Origin: Gracilibacillus halotolerans | GTDB lineage: Bacteria; Bacillota; Bacilli; Bacillales; Amphibacillaceae | Reading direction: 5' to 3' | Assembly (NCBI RefSeq): GCF_014206945.1 | Contig: NZ_JACHON010000001.1 | Coordinates: 679,529-743,528, forward strand | Length of the DNA: 64,000 bases | Shown here: in pieces, positions 20,936 through 30,366 of the stretch | Layout of the letters: the number at the start of each line of letters is the position of its first letter | Position numbering within the stretch: the stretch's first letter is position 1 | The notes under the pieces: generated by a model | What the model saw: only the letters and a program-made list of their open reading frames with translations | Told to the model about the DNA's origin: nothing | The model's database searches: none | Position numbers and translations under genes: made by a program

Positions 20936-22003
20936 TTACTGTTCGTCTCTACTTCCGCATCCACAATCATTTAAGTTTGGTGCACTACTATACGGTTGCT
21001 GATAGTAAGGTTGGTTCATACTATAAGGAGATGCCATAGGATTCATTGAACCATATCCTTGCATCGGCATCATCTGCCCTGGATTAGCTGAAGGTGATCC
21101 AAAACTTTGCGTTGGTTGTTGTAATCCTGTCATCATATTTGGATTCCATCCTCCATGACCATATGGTGATAAGTTTTGAGACATATAATCATATGGATTT
21201 GGAGGACATCCTGGATAATGCATATTAGGTGTTTGTTGATGCTGCGGCCACATTACCTGATTATTTCCTTGCGGTCCGCACCCGTCAGATTGATATATTG
21301 GTTGATGAACGTGTGGTTGTTGCATAGCTAGTTGTGGTTGTGCTTGTGATGGTTGGTAGCTAGTAGGACTTGTTTGGGATGTAGGCTTAGGTGTTTCAGT
21401 AACTGATTGACTATAAGATGGTGTAGGAGTAGCTGGCAGATTGTAGGATGGTGTTTGTGGTGTCGGAGTTGATGGTAGATTATCTGTTTTAAATGTTTTA
21501 GGCTCTTTAGGTTGCTTCATCGATGGAGCTGGTTTTAGATACGTGTCCTGTTGTTGCCATAAAGCCTCCATTTCATAAGTTTTATCTTTAGGTGGTAATT
21601 TTTGTTCTTTCGGTGGGAATTTCGGTTCCTTTGGTGGAATTATCGGTTCTTTCGTATGGAATGTTAATGGCAAGGATGGCATTTCTTTTTTTAGAGATTC
21701 CCATTTTTTATCGTCATCTTCTTTAATATTAGGTAGCCACTGTTTCTTATCCTTCTGAGATGGTTGTGGTTGTTGTATCTGTTGTTGCTGGACCTGTTGT
21801 TGTTTTTTAGGTAGAGACTGTTGTTGCTGTTGTTGATGTTGTTTAGACGAAGAATCGCCTGGTATTCTAATTTTCATGCCTGGCATTATCATATCTGGAT
21901 TTGCAATCTGTGTATTCGCTGCAATGATTGCATCTAAGGACACTCCATATTTTTGTGAAATCGTCCATAATGTTTCATTGTCTTGAACAACATGAATTTT
22001 CAC
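20936..22003 (-). CDS. safA: Spore coat morphogenetic protein SafA
   Basis: 355 residues starting at GTG 22001-22003, seven bases after AAAGGAG. The in-frame ATG at 22021 has no such site. Residues 2-49 form a LysM domain (KIHVVQDNETLWTISQKYGV...). A glutamine-rich stretch (about 55-85), a P/T/S-rich low-complexity middle and a tail rich in N, P, Y, Q and M ending in DCGCG follow. SafA is made in the mother cell and binds the cortex/coat border, recruiting inner-coat proteins. In B. subtilis safA neighbours the nad genes; here it is divergent from niaR with no nad genes present. Confidence 0.88.
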   Translation of the reverse strand: MKIHVVQDNETLWTISQKYGVSLDAIIAANTQIANPDMIMPGMKIRIPGDSSSKQHQQQQQQSLPKKQQQVQQQQIQQPQPSQKDKKQWLPNIKEDDDKKWESLKKEMPSLPLTFHTKEPIIPPKEPKFPPKEQKLPPKDKTYEMEALWQQQDTYLKPAPSMKQPKEPKTFKTDNLPSTPTPQTPSYNLPATPTPSYSQSVTETPKPTSQTSPTSYQPSQAQPQLAMQQPHVHQPIYQSDGCGPQGNNQVMWPQHQQTPNMHYPGCPPNPYDYMSQNLSPYGHGGWNPNMMTGLQQPTQSFGSPSANPGQMMPMQGYGSMNPMASPYSMNQPYYQQPYSSAPNLNDCGCGSRDEQ

Positions 22004-22091
22004 TTGTATTCTCCTTTCCATAAGTAAAAAATGGTCTTTTGTACCGACCTTTTCTTCTTCCCTATCAACATATGCAATCCGCCTAAAATGT

Positions 22092-22120
22092 TGAATAAAA
22101 GATTGATTTCTTTTAAAATT
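22092..22120 (+). promoter_or_regulatory. Putative sigma-A promoter of niaR
   Basis: TTGAAT and TAAAAT with a 17-base spacer, 28 bases before the niaR ATG. Confidence 0.55.
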
Positions 22121-22148
22121 TAATTAGGGCTTAAAGGAGGCATTCTTC

Positions 22149-22679
22149 ATGTCTAAAAAGTTGCAAGGAAACGAAAGAAGAGAGATTGTTTTAAATTGGT
22201 TGAAGTCCAGCGACCGACCATTAACAGGAAGTGAGTTAGCAACTAAAGCAAATGTTAGTAGACAAGTAATTGTACAAGATATTTCTTTATTAAAAGCAAA
22301 GAACCACCCGATTATGGCAACAAGTAATGGATATATATATATGAGTACAGAAGCGAATGAAGGGGTAATAACACAGGTCATTGCTTGTAAGCATGATGGG
22401 GTGGACACGCGTGAAGAATTATACACCATTGTGGATTATGGTTGTACCGTGAAAGATGTAATGATTGAGCATCCAGTTTATGGAGAGTTAAAAGCCTCTC
22501 TAATGGTTAGCAATAGAGCTGAAGTAGATCGCTTTATCGACCGTATGGAAGCCGAGCAAGCGCCACTTCTGCTCGAATTAACAGGTGGAATACATAATCA
22601 CACCATTACCTCTAAAGAAAAATGGCAAATCGAACAAGCAATCCAAAACCTGCAACAAAAAGGGTTTCTACTTGAATAA
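22149..22679 (+). CDS. niaR: Niacin-responsive transcriptional repressor NiaR (YrxA)
   Basis: 176 residues: an N-terminal winged helix-turn-helix (RREIVLNWL...SGSELATKANVSRQVIVQDI-type, residues 10-50) and a C-terminal 3H domain. The three conserved histidine sites are CKHDG, EHPVYGEL and GIHNHTI. NiaR represses NAD synthesis and niacin uptake genes when nicotinic acid is plentiful. AAAGGAGG lies before the ATG. The nadB/nadA/nadC/nifS genes that surround yrxA in B. subtilis are missing here. The regulator may serve only a salvage transporter or distant nad genes. Confidence 0.92.
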   Translation: MSKKLQGNERREIVLNWLKSSDRPLTGSELATKANVSRQVIVQDISLLKAKNHPIMATSNGYIYMSTEANEGVITQVIACKHDGVDTREELYTIVDYGCTVKDVMIEHPVYGELKASLMVSNRAEVDRFIDRMEAEQAPLLLELTGGIHNHTITSKEKWQIEQAIQNLQQKGFLLE

Positions 22680-22704
22680 ACGATTTACTAGATCTCTAAT
22701 TACT

Positions 22705-22746
22705 AAAAAAACATCAAAAAGCAAATTATCTTTTTGATGTTTTTTA
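22705..22746. terminator. Bidirectional terminator between niaR and pheA
   Basis: A perfect 16-bp stem, AAAAAACATCAAAAAG/CTTTTTGATGTTTTTT, with an 8-nt loop between two convergent genes. Confidence 0.88.
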
Positions 22747-22754
22747 TGTTGATT

Positions 22755-23636
22755 CTAGTTAGAAACAGTGACGCCATTCCCACTATGTTGATAATAAGGA
22801 TAGCTACCTAGAATCGTAACCGCACACCCTAATGATTCCATCTCTTTAATTGCGTTTGGTATTAAAACATCGTCCATTTTTTGTTCAATATCAATTAGGA
22901 AAAAGTATTTTCCTAAACCAGTTTTCATTGGACGTGATTCAATTTTTGACAGGTTGATATTTCTCCAAGCAAAAGCAGATAAAACTTGATGCAGTGCACC
23001 AGGTTGATCAGATGGTAATGTAACGATTACCGTAGTTTTATATCCCTTTTCCTCTAGTTTGTTCGAAGTTAATTCTTTACTATCCTTGTGTAAGACAACA
23101 AATCTCGTATGATTATTGTCAAAATCATGAATATCTTTTTTAATTATTTCTAACCCATATTCTTTCGCTGCTAAATGATTCGCAATTGCAGCAATTTTCA
23201 AATCAGGATTGTCGCGAACAAACTTAGCTGCGGCCCCAGTAGAAGTTACAGCGTGTGTTGGAACATCTGGCAAATGATTATTTAAAAAATGATGGCATTG
23301 TGCAATTGCGTGTGAGTGTGAATGTATTTCCTCTAATTGCTCGATTGAATTTTTATTATTTGGATGGACCATTAAATGTTGTTGTATCGGAACAATCACT
23401 TCACTGACAATATGCGCTTCTTTTGCTTGGATTAAGTAATCGAGTGTAAGATTAACGGTTCCCTCGATTGCATTTTCAAGTGGCAAAACTGCATAGTCTA
23501 CTTCATTATTAACTACTGCGTAGATACATTCAGGAATGTTCTTGTATGCTTTTTTAATATCCCCATTAAACATAGCATCTACTGCTATTTTGGTGAAGGT
23601 TCCCTTTGGTCCCAAATAACCAATACTTGTTGTCAT
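22755..23636 (-). CDS. pheA: Prephenate dehydratase
   Basis: PheA converts prephenate to phenylpyruvate, the last specific step before phenylalanine. The 293 residues start with GYLGPKGTFT. They show the two-lobed catalytic domain with LPLENAIEGTV (about 52-62), STGAAAKFV and the catalytic TRFVV motif (about 176-180). A C-terminal ACT domain carries the phenylalanine-binding ESRPMKTGLGKYFFLID. It lies 20 bases after pheB in an operon that starts at or before obg/spo0B. Confidence 0.96.
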   Translation of the reverse strand: MTTSIGYLGPKGTFTKIAVDAMFNGDIKKAYKNIPECIYAVVNNEVDYAVLPLENAIEGTVNLTLDYLIQAKEAHIVSEVIVPIQQHLMVHPNNKNSIEQLEEIHSHSHAIAQCHHFLNNHLPDVPTHAVTSTGAAAKFVRDNPDLKIAAIANHLAAKEYGLEIIKKDIHDFDNNHTRFVVLHKDSKELTSNKLEEKGYKTTVIVTLPSDQPGALHQVLSAFAWRNINLSKIESRPMKTGLGKYFFLIDIEQKMDDVLIPNAIKEMESLGCAVTILGSYPYYQHSGNGVTVSN

Positions 23637-23656
23637 TTGATTTGTTCCCCCTATAA

Positions 23657-24109
23657 TTATGAAACCCCAGAGCTCAATATTTCTACTTGATTCACAAATT
23701 CGATTTCTTTTAACTCGCTTAAGAGCTGATGAATTTCCTTTTTCATTCCTGAGGTATTTAAAGATAACGTCACATTCGCTTTGCCTTGGATTGGTATCGT
23801 CTGGTGGATTGTTAAAATATTACAACCTGATCCTGCGACAACCGCTAGTAGCTGAGACAAAGCACCTGTACGATCCTCCAAATGGAAGAAAAGAGTAATT
23901 AATTGTTCTTTCACCATATGCTGAAACGGAAAAACTGCATCTCTATATTTATAAAAAACACTTCTTGATACACCGACCATCTTTGCAGCTTCGTGAATCG
24001 AGTCCGCTTTACGCGTTTCGACAAGTTCCTTTGCCTCTAACGTTTTTTTCATTCCTTCTAATAAGAAGTCTTCACGGACTAAATAGAATTTTTCATTATT
24101 ATTAGACAT
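23657..24109 (-). CDS. pheB: ACT-domain protein PheB
   Basis: 150 residues from the ATG at 24107-24109, preceded by AAGGGG. An 11-codon longer frame is possible but has no better ribosome site. The N-terminal half has a helix-turn-helix-like stretch, [23 protein letters not shown]. The C-terminal half is an ACT domain ([26 protein letters not shown]). Annotated as chorismate-mutase-like or regulatory in B. subtilis, its biochemical role is not settled. It sits between obg and pheA as in that species. Confidence 0.88.
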   Translation of the reverse strand: MSNNNEKFYLVREDFLLEGMKKTLEAKELVETRKADSIHEAAKMVGVSRSVFYKYRDAVFPFQHMVKEQLITLFFHLEDRTGALSQLLAVVAGSGCNILTIHQTIPIQGKANVTLSLNTSGMKKEIHQLLSELKEIEFVNQVEILSSGVS

Positions 24110-24150
24110 CCTCTTTTCCCCTTTTTTCCTATGGATGCGCATTATATCTA

Positions 24151-25431
24151 TTATTCCATAAATTCAAATTCATAATCAAGTAAACGAACGGTATCCCCAT
24201 CAACAGCACCACGTTCTCTAAGTGCAGCATCCACACCCATGGAGCGCATTTGACGAGCAAATCGTTGTGCGGATTCGTCTCTTGTGAAATCGGTCATCTT
24301 AAATAGTTTCTCGATCTTAGCTCCAGATAATACAAACGCACCATCAGGATCACGTGTAATATGGAAGGCTTCTTCTTGTTTCTCATAACGGTAAATAACT
24401 CGTTCTTCTTTTTCTTCAATTGGTTTATAGTTTTTCGGAATCTCGTCTAACTTATCTGCGACTTTAAATAACAGTTCACGCAGTCCTTCTCGTGTAATCG
24501 TTGAAACAGGTATGATTTCGTAGTCTTCTTCTAGCTGTTCTTTAAATAACTCTAAATTCTCCTCCGCTTCCTCGATATCCATTTTATTTGCGACGATAAG
24601 CTGAGGCCTTTCTAATAGAGTTTCGTCATATTGTTCTAGTTCTTTATTAATTGTAATAAAATCATCATAAGGATCTCTTCCTTCAGATCCAGCCATATCT
24701 AAAACGTGAAGGATAACTCGTGTCCTCTCTACGTGCCTTAAAAATTGATGACCTAAACCTACTCCTTCATGAGCACCTTCTATCAAACCTGGTAAATCTG
24801 CTAATACAAAGCTTCGCTGATCAGCAGTATCAACAACACCTAAATTAGGTTGAAGAGTTGTAAAATGATAATCCGCTATCTTTGGTCTGGCAGCACTAAC
24901 TACGGACAGAAGTGTAGATTTACCGACACTTGGAAAGCCAACCAAGCCCACATCCGCAATTAGTTTCAATTCTATTTGAATATCTCTTTCAATACCTGGT
25001 TCACCGTTTTCTGCGATTTCTGGAGCAGGATTTCTTGGTGAGGCAAATCGTATATTACCACGGCCACCTCTACCGCCTTTTGCAATAACAGCTCGTTGTT
25101 TATGCTCTGTTAAATCAGCAATTACTTCATCCGTTGCTAAATCCTTTACGGTAGTACCAGGTGGAACAGCCAATATTAAAGGTTCAGCATTTTTTCCATG
25201 CATACCTTTTCCTTTTCCATGTTCTCCACGTGGCGCCTTGAAATGCCTTTGGTAACGAAAATCCATTAAAGTGTTTAAGCCTTCGTCCACTTCAAAAACG
25301 ATATCACCACCGTTTCCTCCATCACCACCGGCAGGACCTCCCATCGCCACGTATTTCTCTCTATGAAAGGCGACGCTACCATTACCGCCGTCTCCTGCTT
25401 TTACATATACCTTGACCTGATCTACAAACAT
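24151..25431 (-). CDS. obg: Obg GTPase (ribosome assembly and stress signalling)
   Basis: Obg is an essential GTPase that binds the 50S subunit and the Rsb stress complex, and is needed for sporulation onset. The 426 residues comprise the glycine-rich Obg fold (about 1-158, with [17 protein letters not shown] and GGRGGRGN). The G domain follows: GFPSVGKST at about 165, [12 protein letters not shown] and NKMD near 283. A C-terminal OCT domain ends it. It overlaps the spo0B end by ten bases. Confidence 0.97.
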   Translation of the reverse strand: MFVDQVKVYVKAGDGGNGSVAFHREKYVAMGGPAGGDGGNGGDIVFEVDEGLNTLMDFRYQRHFKAPRGEHGKGKGMHGKNAEPLILAVPPGTTVKDLATDEVIADLTEHKQRAVIAKGGRGGRGNIRFASPRNPAPEIAENGEPGIERDIQIELKLIADVGLVGFPSVGKSTLLSVVSAARPKIADYHFTTLQPNLGVVDTADQRSFVLADLPGLIEGAHEGVGLGHQFLRHVERTRVILHVLDMAGSEGRDPYDDFITINKELEQYDETLLERPQLIVANKMDIEEAEENLELFKEQLEEDYEIIPVSTITREGLRELLFKVADKLDEIPKNYKPIEEKEERVIYRYEKQEEAFHITRDPDGAFVLSGAKIEKLFKMTDFTRDESAQRFARQMRSMGVDAALRERGAVDGDTVRLLDYEFEFME

Positions 25432-25964
25432 TCAATCACCTTCCTAAATTGCTTCCATTTTATTTGGAAGCTCTCTGTCGATGTAATACTCTCTACAAAA
25501 GAGAGTTTCTTTAATTTTTCCACGAGTGTTTCCGTATTATCCAATGCTTCATTTACAATTAATTGGAACGCGCATTCCTCTTCCTTCTTTTGAATGGAGA
25601 GTGTTGCATGATATACTTCGTATTCAACTAAGTGCTCTTGTAAAAGCTCATAGATTGATACTAGTTGCTGTTTTAATTCATCATCATTAGGAAAGCTCTC
25701 ATTCGAAGAATTTGTCGTACGCACTTCCCACTCCCATTGAAAATGCGCATTTTCGGCATTCAAAAGAAGGAGAAGAATCGTTGTTTTAGGAAGTTGTAAT
25801 CGGTCCAATGCACGATTTTTTCCAGCTAACTCTATAACAGACGCTATTTTCTCCTCTGCCTTTTCTGGTTTACCCAACTGAATATAACCAAGGATAAGTT
25901 GAAGATCATTCATCCAATCATGACGTAACTTCTGAATTATTTGGATTGCCACTTTCTCGTCCAT
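25422..25964 (-). CDS. spo0B: Sporulation initiation phosphotransferase Spo0B
   Basis: Spo0B passes phosphate from Spo0F to Spo0A in the sporulation phosphorelay. The 180-residue protein has the helix with the phosphorylated histidine, [15 protein letters not shown] (histidine at residue 15). A degenerate histidine-kinase-like C-terminal domain follows. Sequence outside the helix is poorly conserved, as usual. It overlaps obg by ten bases, so the two are translated together as in B. subtilis. Confidence 0.93.
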   Translation of the reverse strand: MDEKVAIQIIQKLRHDWMNDLQLILGYIQLGKPEKAEEKIASVIELAGKNRALDRLQLPKTTILLLLLNAENAHFQWEWEVRTTNSSNESFPNDDELKQQLVSIYELLQEHLVEYEVYHATLSIQKKEEECAFQLIVNEALDNTETLVEKLKKLSFVESITSTESFQIKWKQFRKVIECL

Positions 25965-25991
25965 TTCGTCACACTCCTATACAATAACGAA

Positions 25992-26010
25992 ATTATAGCA
26001 TAGTTAAGGA
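25992..26010 (-). promoter_or_regulatory. Possible extended -10 promoter of spo0B
   Basis: On the minus strand TATGCTATAAT gives a TG-N-TATAAT extended -10, 28 bases before the spo0B ATG. The -35 region is poor. Confidence 0.4.
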
Positions 26011-26049
26011 TTCGTATCATCTTTAACTAGGATACAATTTAATAATACA

Positions 26050-26099
26050 AGAAAAAAGAACTTTGGACATAAATTATAGTTTGTTATGTCCAAAGTTCT
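26050..26099 (-). terminator. Terminator of the ECF sigma/anti-sigma operon
   Basis: A 15-bp stem, AGAACTTTGGACATA/TATGTCCAAAGTTCT, followed on the minus strand by a TTTTTTC tract, 11 bases after the anti-sigma stop. Confidence 0.88.
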
Positions 26100-26109
26100 C
26101 ATGCATTCA

Positions 26110-26766
26110 TTATTTTTCCCAAATTAATACAGCGCGCTCTAAGATAGACTCCCAAGATTCTTCTCCAGAAGTAACCTTTTTATTATCATAATCTACATAA
26201 TATACAGCATCTGTTTTTTCACTTTCAGGTAATACTGAAATATATTCATCCTCAACTTGATGGTTTTCTGTGTTAAAAATATTTCTAGTCGGTGAATCAA
26301 CAATCGTTTTTGTATAGTATATAAAAATAATATTTTTCTTTTCTCCTTTAACTTCAAGTGAGAATGGATGGGTACTATGAAAAGTAGCATAGGATTCACC
26401 AAAATAATGTGTGGTTAATTCATCTCCATATCTCTCAATTTGAATTAAATCCTCGTCATAAGGAATTACTGTTTCAAAATAGATTAAATAAGAAAAAATC
26501 CCTATTAATACTACCGCTGTACCAATGACAGAAATTAGAGAGACAATCGACTTTTTCTTACGCCACTGTTTGCTGATTTTTTGCAATTGAGGACTTTTAT
26601 TTTCTATTGGAAGGAACAGCTTCTCCTTCATCATATCCAATTCTTTTCTACAAGTCTCACATTCGATTACGTGTGCGTCCACCATTTCTTTCGTTTCCTT
26701 TGAGACTATGTCATCTACATATAAGGGTAAGACGTCTTGTATAATATTACAATTAACTCTCTCCAT
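26110..26766 (-). CDS. Anti-sigma factor with zinc-finger ZAS domain
   Basis: 218 residues with an N-terminal zf-HC2/ZAS domain (cysteine at about residue 6 and HVIECETC near 32-39, the HxxxCxxC motif). One transmembrane helix (about 77-99) and an extracytoplasmic domain of about 120 residues follow. Such proteins hold an ECF sigma factor at the membrane until a signal releases it. It overlaps the upstream sigma gene by 14 bases, so the two are a cognate pair. The outer domain is not one I recognise. Confidence 0.85.
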   Translation of the reverse strand: MERVNCNIIQDVLPLYVDDIVSKETKEMVDAHVIECETCRKELDMMKEKLFLPIENKSPQLQKISKQWRKKKSIVSLISVIGTAVVLIGIFSYLIYFETVIPYDEDLIQIERYGDELTTHYFGESYATFHSTHPFSLEVKGEKKNIIFIYYTKTIVDSPTRNIFNTENHQVEDEYISVLPESEKTDAVYYVDYDNKKVTSGEESWESILERAVLIWEK

Positions 26767-27247
26767 TCTCGCCCTCCTCCATATATTCCATGATCTGCTT
26801 TCTCGCTCTATAAAATGTTACTCTTGCCCAACCGGCTGATTTCCCAAATATAGAACCTATTTTTTCAAAAGTTAATTCTCCAAAAGTTCGTAGTGTAAAT
26901 ACCTCTTTGTATGGCTCCTTCATTTTATGTAGAAACTGATGTACTTTAAAAGCGCTCTCCTCGTTCATTAATTGTTCAACTAATTCCACATTATCGGTTG
27001 ATTCTTCTATAGTTTCTACAGGTATGTTTCGCTTTTTAAACTTGAAGTAAGTAAAATATGTATTACGAGCAATCGTAAATAACCACGCACGTATATCGTT
27101 TGAACCATCGAACGTTTCAATAGCTTTTAGCGCTTTAAAAAATGATTCTTGGGTAATTTCTTCGGCTATATTGGAATCCCTACTTAATGAAAGAACATAC
27201 AAATATACTTCTCTAAAATATTTTCGATAAATGGTTTCAAAGTCCAA
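26753..27247 (-). CDS. ECF-type RNA polymerase sigma factor (paired with anti-sigma)
   Basis: 164 residues from a TTG start with AAAGGGGG six bases upstream. Region 2 is IAEEITQESFFKALKAIETF...RAWLFTIARNTYFTY. Region 4 has LTFEKIGSIFGKSAGWARVTFYRARKQI. It precedes and overlaps its anti-sigma gene. The pair sits between spo0B and rpmA, which are adjacent in B. subtilis, so it is an insertion into a conserved block. A TGTAAC/GTTACA inverted repeat upstream may be its own promoter or operator. Confidence 0.88.
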   Translation of the reverse strand: MDFETIYRKYFREVYLYVLSLSRDSNIAEEITQESFFKALKAIETFDGSNDIRAWLFTIARNTYFTYFKFKKRNIPVETIEESTDNVELVEQLMNEESAFKVHQFLHKMKEPYKEVFTLRTFGELTFEKIGSIFGKSAGWARVTFYRARKQIMEYMEEGENGES

Positions 27248-27275
27248 CTTTTTCCCCCTTTCGCTTATATAACTC

Positions 27276-27296
27276 TGTAACTACAATTTTGTTACA
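27276..27296. promoter_or_regulatory. Inverted repeat upstream of the paired ECF sigma gene
   Basis: TGTAAC-N9-GTTACA lies about 30-50 bases before the TTG start. TGTAAC resembles -35 elements of several ECF sigma factors, so self-activation is possible. No clear CGTC -10 is seen. Confidence 0.35.
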
Positions 27297-27323
27297 ATTT
27301 ATTTTATTTTAATTCTGAGCAAA

Positions 27324-27357
27324 ACAAAAAAGAACTTCCATCGCATGGAGGTTCTTA
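27324..27357 (-). terminator. Terminator of the HIT gene
   Basis: AAGAACTTCCA/TGGAGGTTCTT stem with a TTTTTTG tail on the minus strand, 21 bases after the stop codon. Confidence 0.82.
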
Positions 27358-27377
27358 ACAAATGTTTACAGAAGAAT

Positions 27378-27794
27378 TTATAGTTGTTTTGTCGATTTCT
27401 TCCTTTTGTTTGCAGGTTGCTTTAACCAATGACGAAGACCCTTCCCTGCTAATGGTTCATCATTGTATCTTGGAATTACATGAAAATGACTATGTAAAAT
27501 TGACTGATTAGATGCCTCTCCTACATTCCATCCAAGTGTGTACCCGTCAGGAGTGTATTCTTTATTGAGGTAGTCTTTTGCTTTTTGAAGTAAATAATAC
27601 GTATCGTTCCATTCTTCCTTCGTTAATTCAAATGTATGCTGTCTATGTTGTTTTGGAACGATTACACCACAACCTTCTAAAACATCTTGTTGATGATTAT
27701 GTTGTAAAAAATAGCACGTATCATTTTCAAAGACTATATTTTGATTTTCATCTTTATCAGGGTTACAAAAGATACAATTTTGATCATATAACAT
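27378..27794 (-). CDS. HIT (histidine triad) family hydrolase
   Basis: 138 residues from the ATG at 27792-27794 (AGGTG five bases upstream; a GTG two codons earlier lies in that site). It has a CIFC zinc pair at the N-terminus, the YxLGWNVGEASNQ loop and the catalytic triad HSHFHVIPR (about 103-111). HIT proteins hydrolyse nucleoside phosphoramidates or dinucleotide polyphosphates; the substrate here is unknown. It is not part of the ribosomal-protein operon and is flanked by terminators on both sides. Confidence 0.88.
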   Translation of the reverse strand: MLYDQNCIFCNPDKDENQNIVFENDTCYFLQHNHQQDVLEGCGVIVPKQHRQHTFELTKEEWNDTYYLLQKAKDYLNKEYTPDGYTLGWNVGEASNQSILHSHFHVIPRYNDEPLAGKGLRHWLKQPANKRKKSTKQL

Positions 27795-27809
27795 AAACAC
27801 ACCTACTCT

Positions 27810-27858
27810 CTCATTAAAAAAGAGCTCTAAGCCACGATATAATGACTTAGAGCTCTCT
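27810..27858 (-). terminator. Terminator of the rplU-prp-rpmA operon
   Basis: An 11-bp stem, AGAGCTCTAAG/CTTAGAGCTCT, directly after rpmA, with a TTTTTTAATG tail on the minus strand. Confidence 0.85.
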
Positions 27859-27862
27859 TGTA

Positions 27863-28487
<625 letters not shown>

Positions 28488-28499
28488 AGTAGCCAGTCC

Positions 28500-28808
28500 T
28501 TAAGCATTAATCTTCTCGATTGTTAGCTTCGTGTATGGCTGACGATGACCTTGTTTACGTGAATAGTTCTTTTTAGGCTTATATTTGAAAACAGTGATTT
28601 TCTTTTGACGACCTTGTTTTTCAACTTTAGCTGTAACAGTTGCTCCTTCTACATATGGAGTACCGAATTTAGCTTCTTCTCCTCCAACTGCAAGTACTTT
28701 GTCAAAAGTGACAGCGTCTCCTGCTTCTGCTGAAAGTTTTTCAACATAAATTACCTGGCCTTCTTCGACTTTCACTTGTTTCCCACCAGTTTCAATAATC
28801 GCGTACAT
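28500..28808 (-). CDS. rplU: 50S ribosomal protein L21
   Basis: 102 residues from the ATG at 28806-28808, preceded by GAGGAGGTG. The open frame runs further upstream through the leader but has no ribosome site there. [17 protein letters not shown] and the C-terminal [18 protein letters not shown] signature identify L21. It is the first gene of rplU-prp-rpmA. The preceding leader is likely autoregulatory. Confidence 0.98.
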   Translation of the reverse strand: MYAIIETGGKQVKVEEGQVIYVEKLSAEAGDAVTFDKVLAVGGEEAKFGTPYVEGATVTAKVEKQGRQKKITVFKYKPKKNYSRKQGHRQPYTKLTIEKINA

Positions 28809-28912
28809 TAAATGCACCTCCTCATTTACTAAGACTCGCCATACAGGTGTTTTGACTATGCAAAACTTAATACCTGATCTGTGCGGTTGTAGCACGGGTG
28901 CTACATGAATAA
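28809..28912 (-). ncRNA. L21 leader (autoregulatory 5' UTR of rplU)
   Basis: About 104 bases between the inferred transcript start and the rplU ATG. It contains the stable hairpin TGTAGCAC-GG-GTGCTACA (28888-28905) followed by paired A+T segments. An L21 leader RNA of this type is known in Bacillota and binds its product. I call it from position and hairpin, not from a covariance model. Confidence 0.6.
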
Positions 28913-28919
28913 CGTATTG

Positions 28920-28949
28920 ATAATATCACATTTCTTTAAACTTTGTCAA
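28920..28949 (-). promoter_or_regulatory. Sigma-A promoter of rplU-prp-rpmA
   Basis: TTGACA and TATTAT on the minus strand with an 18-base spacer. The -35 lies within the last codons of the upstream RNase gene. Confidence 0.75.
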
Positions 28950-30351
28950 TTATTAATTCAGGATGATTGACTATCCACTCTTTTACTAATTCTTCACTGC
29001 CAACCCGATAAAATTCAACGTTAGTTACAGACGAGTCTTTCACATAATAAATAGTCATTCTATTCCATGCTTTGATCCTCGGTAACCATGTCGTTTCCCA
29101 AGCCTTATATAAATCTGTATGAATTTTTAATAAAACAGCCTCTACAGAGGTTTTTTTATTATATTCATACAATTCTCTTTCTAATCGATAAAAAGTGCCA
29201 TCCTGTTCTTGCATCAGAGAATATAATCCCATCCGCTCTCTTTTTCTTGTTATTTCTAAAAGACCAAGTCTTGTGAATCCATAGATTTTTGTCTGAATCA
29301 CATCTTGTTGGAAAAGCTCTTCCATTTGTTGAATGATTGCTACACGGTGCTTTTGATTCGTCATCTTCAAAAAATCAATTAAAATTATACCGGACAAATT
29401 TCTCCTTCTTATTTCTTGAGCAGCGTAGGTTGCTGCCTTCTTGTTTGCTTGAAATACAGCAATGTCCTTTGGCTGATTCGTTCGGAATGTACTTGTATCC
29501 ACATCGATTACCGTTAATGCTTCTGTAACTTCAATTGTTAATGCTACACCACTTTTTTTAGTAACCTCTTTAGTTGAAAGTCTATTTAACCACTCATCAA
29601 TAGAAGCTCCTGCTATTTGGGATGGGGTCTTAACCAGTTCCATCGCTTCACTTAATGAAGGAAAGTGTTGTGTCATTCTTTGATAATCATCATAATCGTC
29701 AAACAAAAATCGGTCTACCGATTGATGAAGATACCGATTTAACATTTGGTCAGGAACAAGCGGACGTTCATAAATCATTGAAGCACGTTTAATTTTAGTG
29801 ATACTGTCAACAATTTTCTCCCATTGTTGACGTAATTGATGCAGCATGTTTTGCATATCATCTTCTGAATAAAGAGTTGCATCACTACGAACAATCACAC
29901 CTTCCGTATCTTCTAGCACTTTTTCAAACATCGCCTTCCAATTTTCCGCGTGTTCTTGATTCAACCTTTTAGAAAAACTAATTGATTCTCCAAATGGCTT
30001 ATAAACGAGTGCACTATTTGAAAGTGTGATATTCGCTGTGAGACGAGGGCCTTTATCTTGATATGCTTCCTTCCATATTTGTACTGGAAGGTAGGATCCA
30101 TCTGTCAACGGGTACGTTTCCTTAACCGCATCTGGTATGTTATTGAACGGTAAAAAACCTGGCTTGTCAGTTCCAATATCAACGAAAAAAGCTTGAAGAC
30201 TGGTATCTTTATTCCTAATTTTCCCTGCAAAAATGGAGTCTAGTTTCTCTACTTTACTAGGTCTTTCTATAAATAAATCGCTTATATCTCCATTCTCAAC
30301 AAGTATGCCAAACTTTTCTGTTAATTTCGTTAAAAAATATATCTCTTTCAT
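28936..30351 (-). CDS. RNase E/G-family ribonuclease without the zinc link
   Basis: 471 residues of the Rne/Rng catalytic core. It has the N-terminal S1-bearing region (SIFAGKIRNKDTSLQAFFVDIG), RNase-H-like blocks and the catalytic aspartates in LTVIDVDTS (around 285) and SGIILIDFLKM (around 322-332). The LGLLEITRKR motif follows (around 365). After that motif the usual CPxCxG zinc link, which joins two subunits in E. coli RNase E/G, is absent. B. subtilis has no homologue at this place, whereas several other Bacillaceae carry one next to spoIVF. It is 15 bases after spoIVFB. Confidence 0.85.
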   Translation of the reverse strand: MKEIYFLTKLTEKFGILVENGDISDLFIERPSKVEKLDSIFAGKIRNKDTSLQAFFVDIGTDKPGFLPFNNIPDAVKETYPLTDGSYLPVQIWKEAYQDKGPRLTANITLSNSALVYKPFGESISFSKRLNQEHAENWKAMFEKVLEDTEGVIVRSDATLYSEDDMQNMLHQLRQQWEKIVDSITKIKRASMIYERPLVPDQMLNRYLHQSVDRFLFDDYDDYQRMTQHFPSLSEAMELVKTPSQIAGASIDEWLNRLSTKEVTKKSGVALTIEVTEALTVIDVDTSTFRTNQPKDIAVFQANKKAATYAAQEIRRRNLSGIILIDFLKMTNQKHRVAIIQQMEELFQQDVIQTKIYGFTRLGLLEITRKRERMGLYSLMQEQDGTFYRLERELYEYNKKTSVEAVLLKIHTDLYKAWETTWLPRIKAWNRMTIYYVKDSSVTNVEFYRVGSEELVKEWIVNHPELIIDKV

Positions 30352-30366
30352 CTCTACACACCCTAA

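Noticed and set aside
21780-21860. CAA/TTG-rich tract in safA considered as an independent microsatellite element
   Set aside because: It is in frame and codes for the glutamine-rich linker usual in SafA-like coat proteins.
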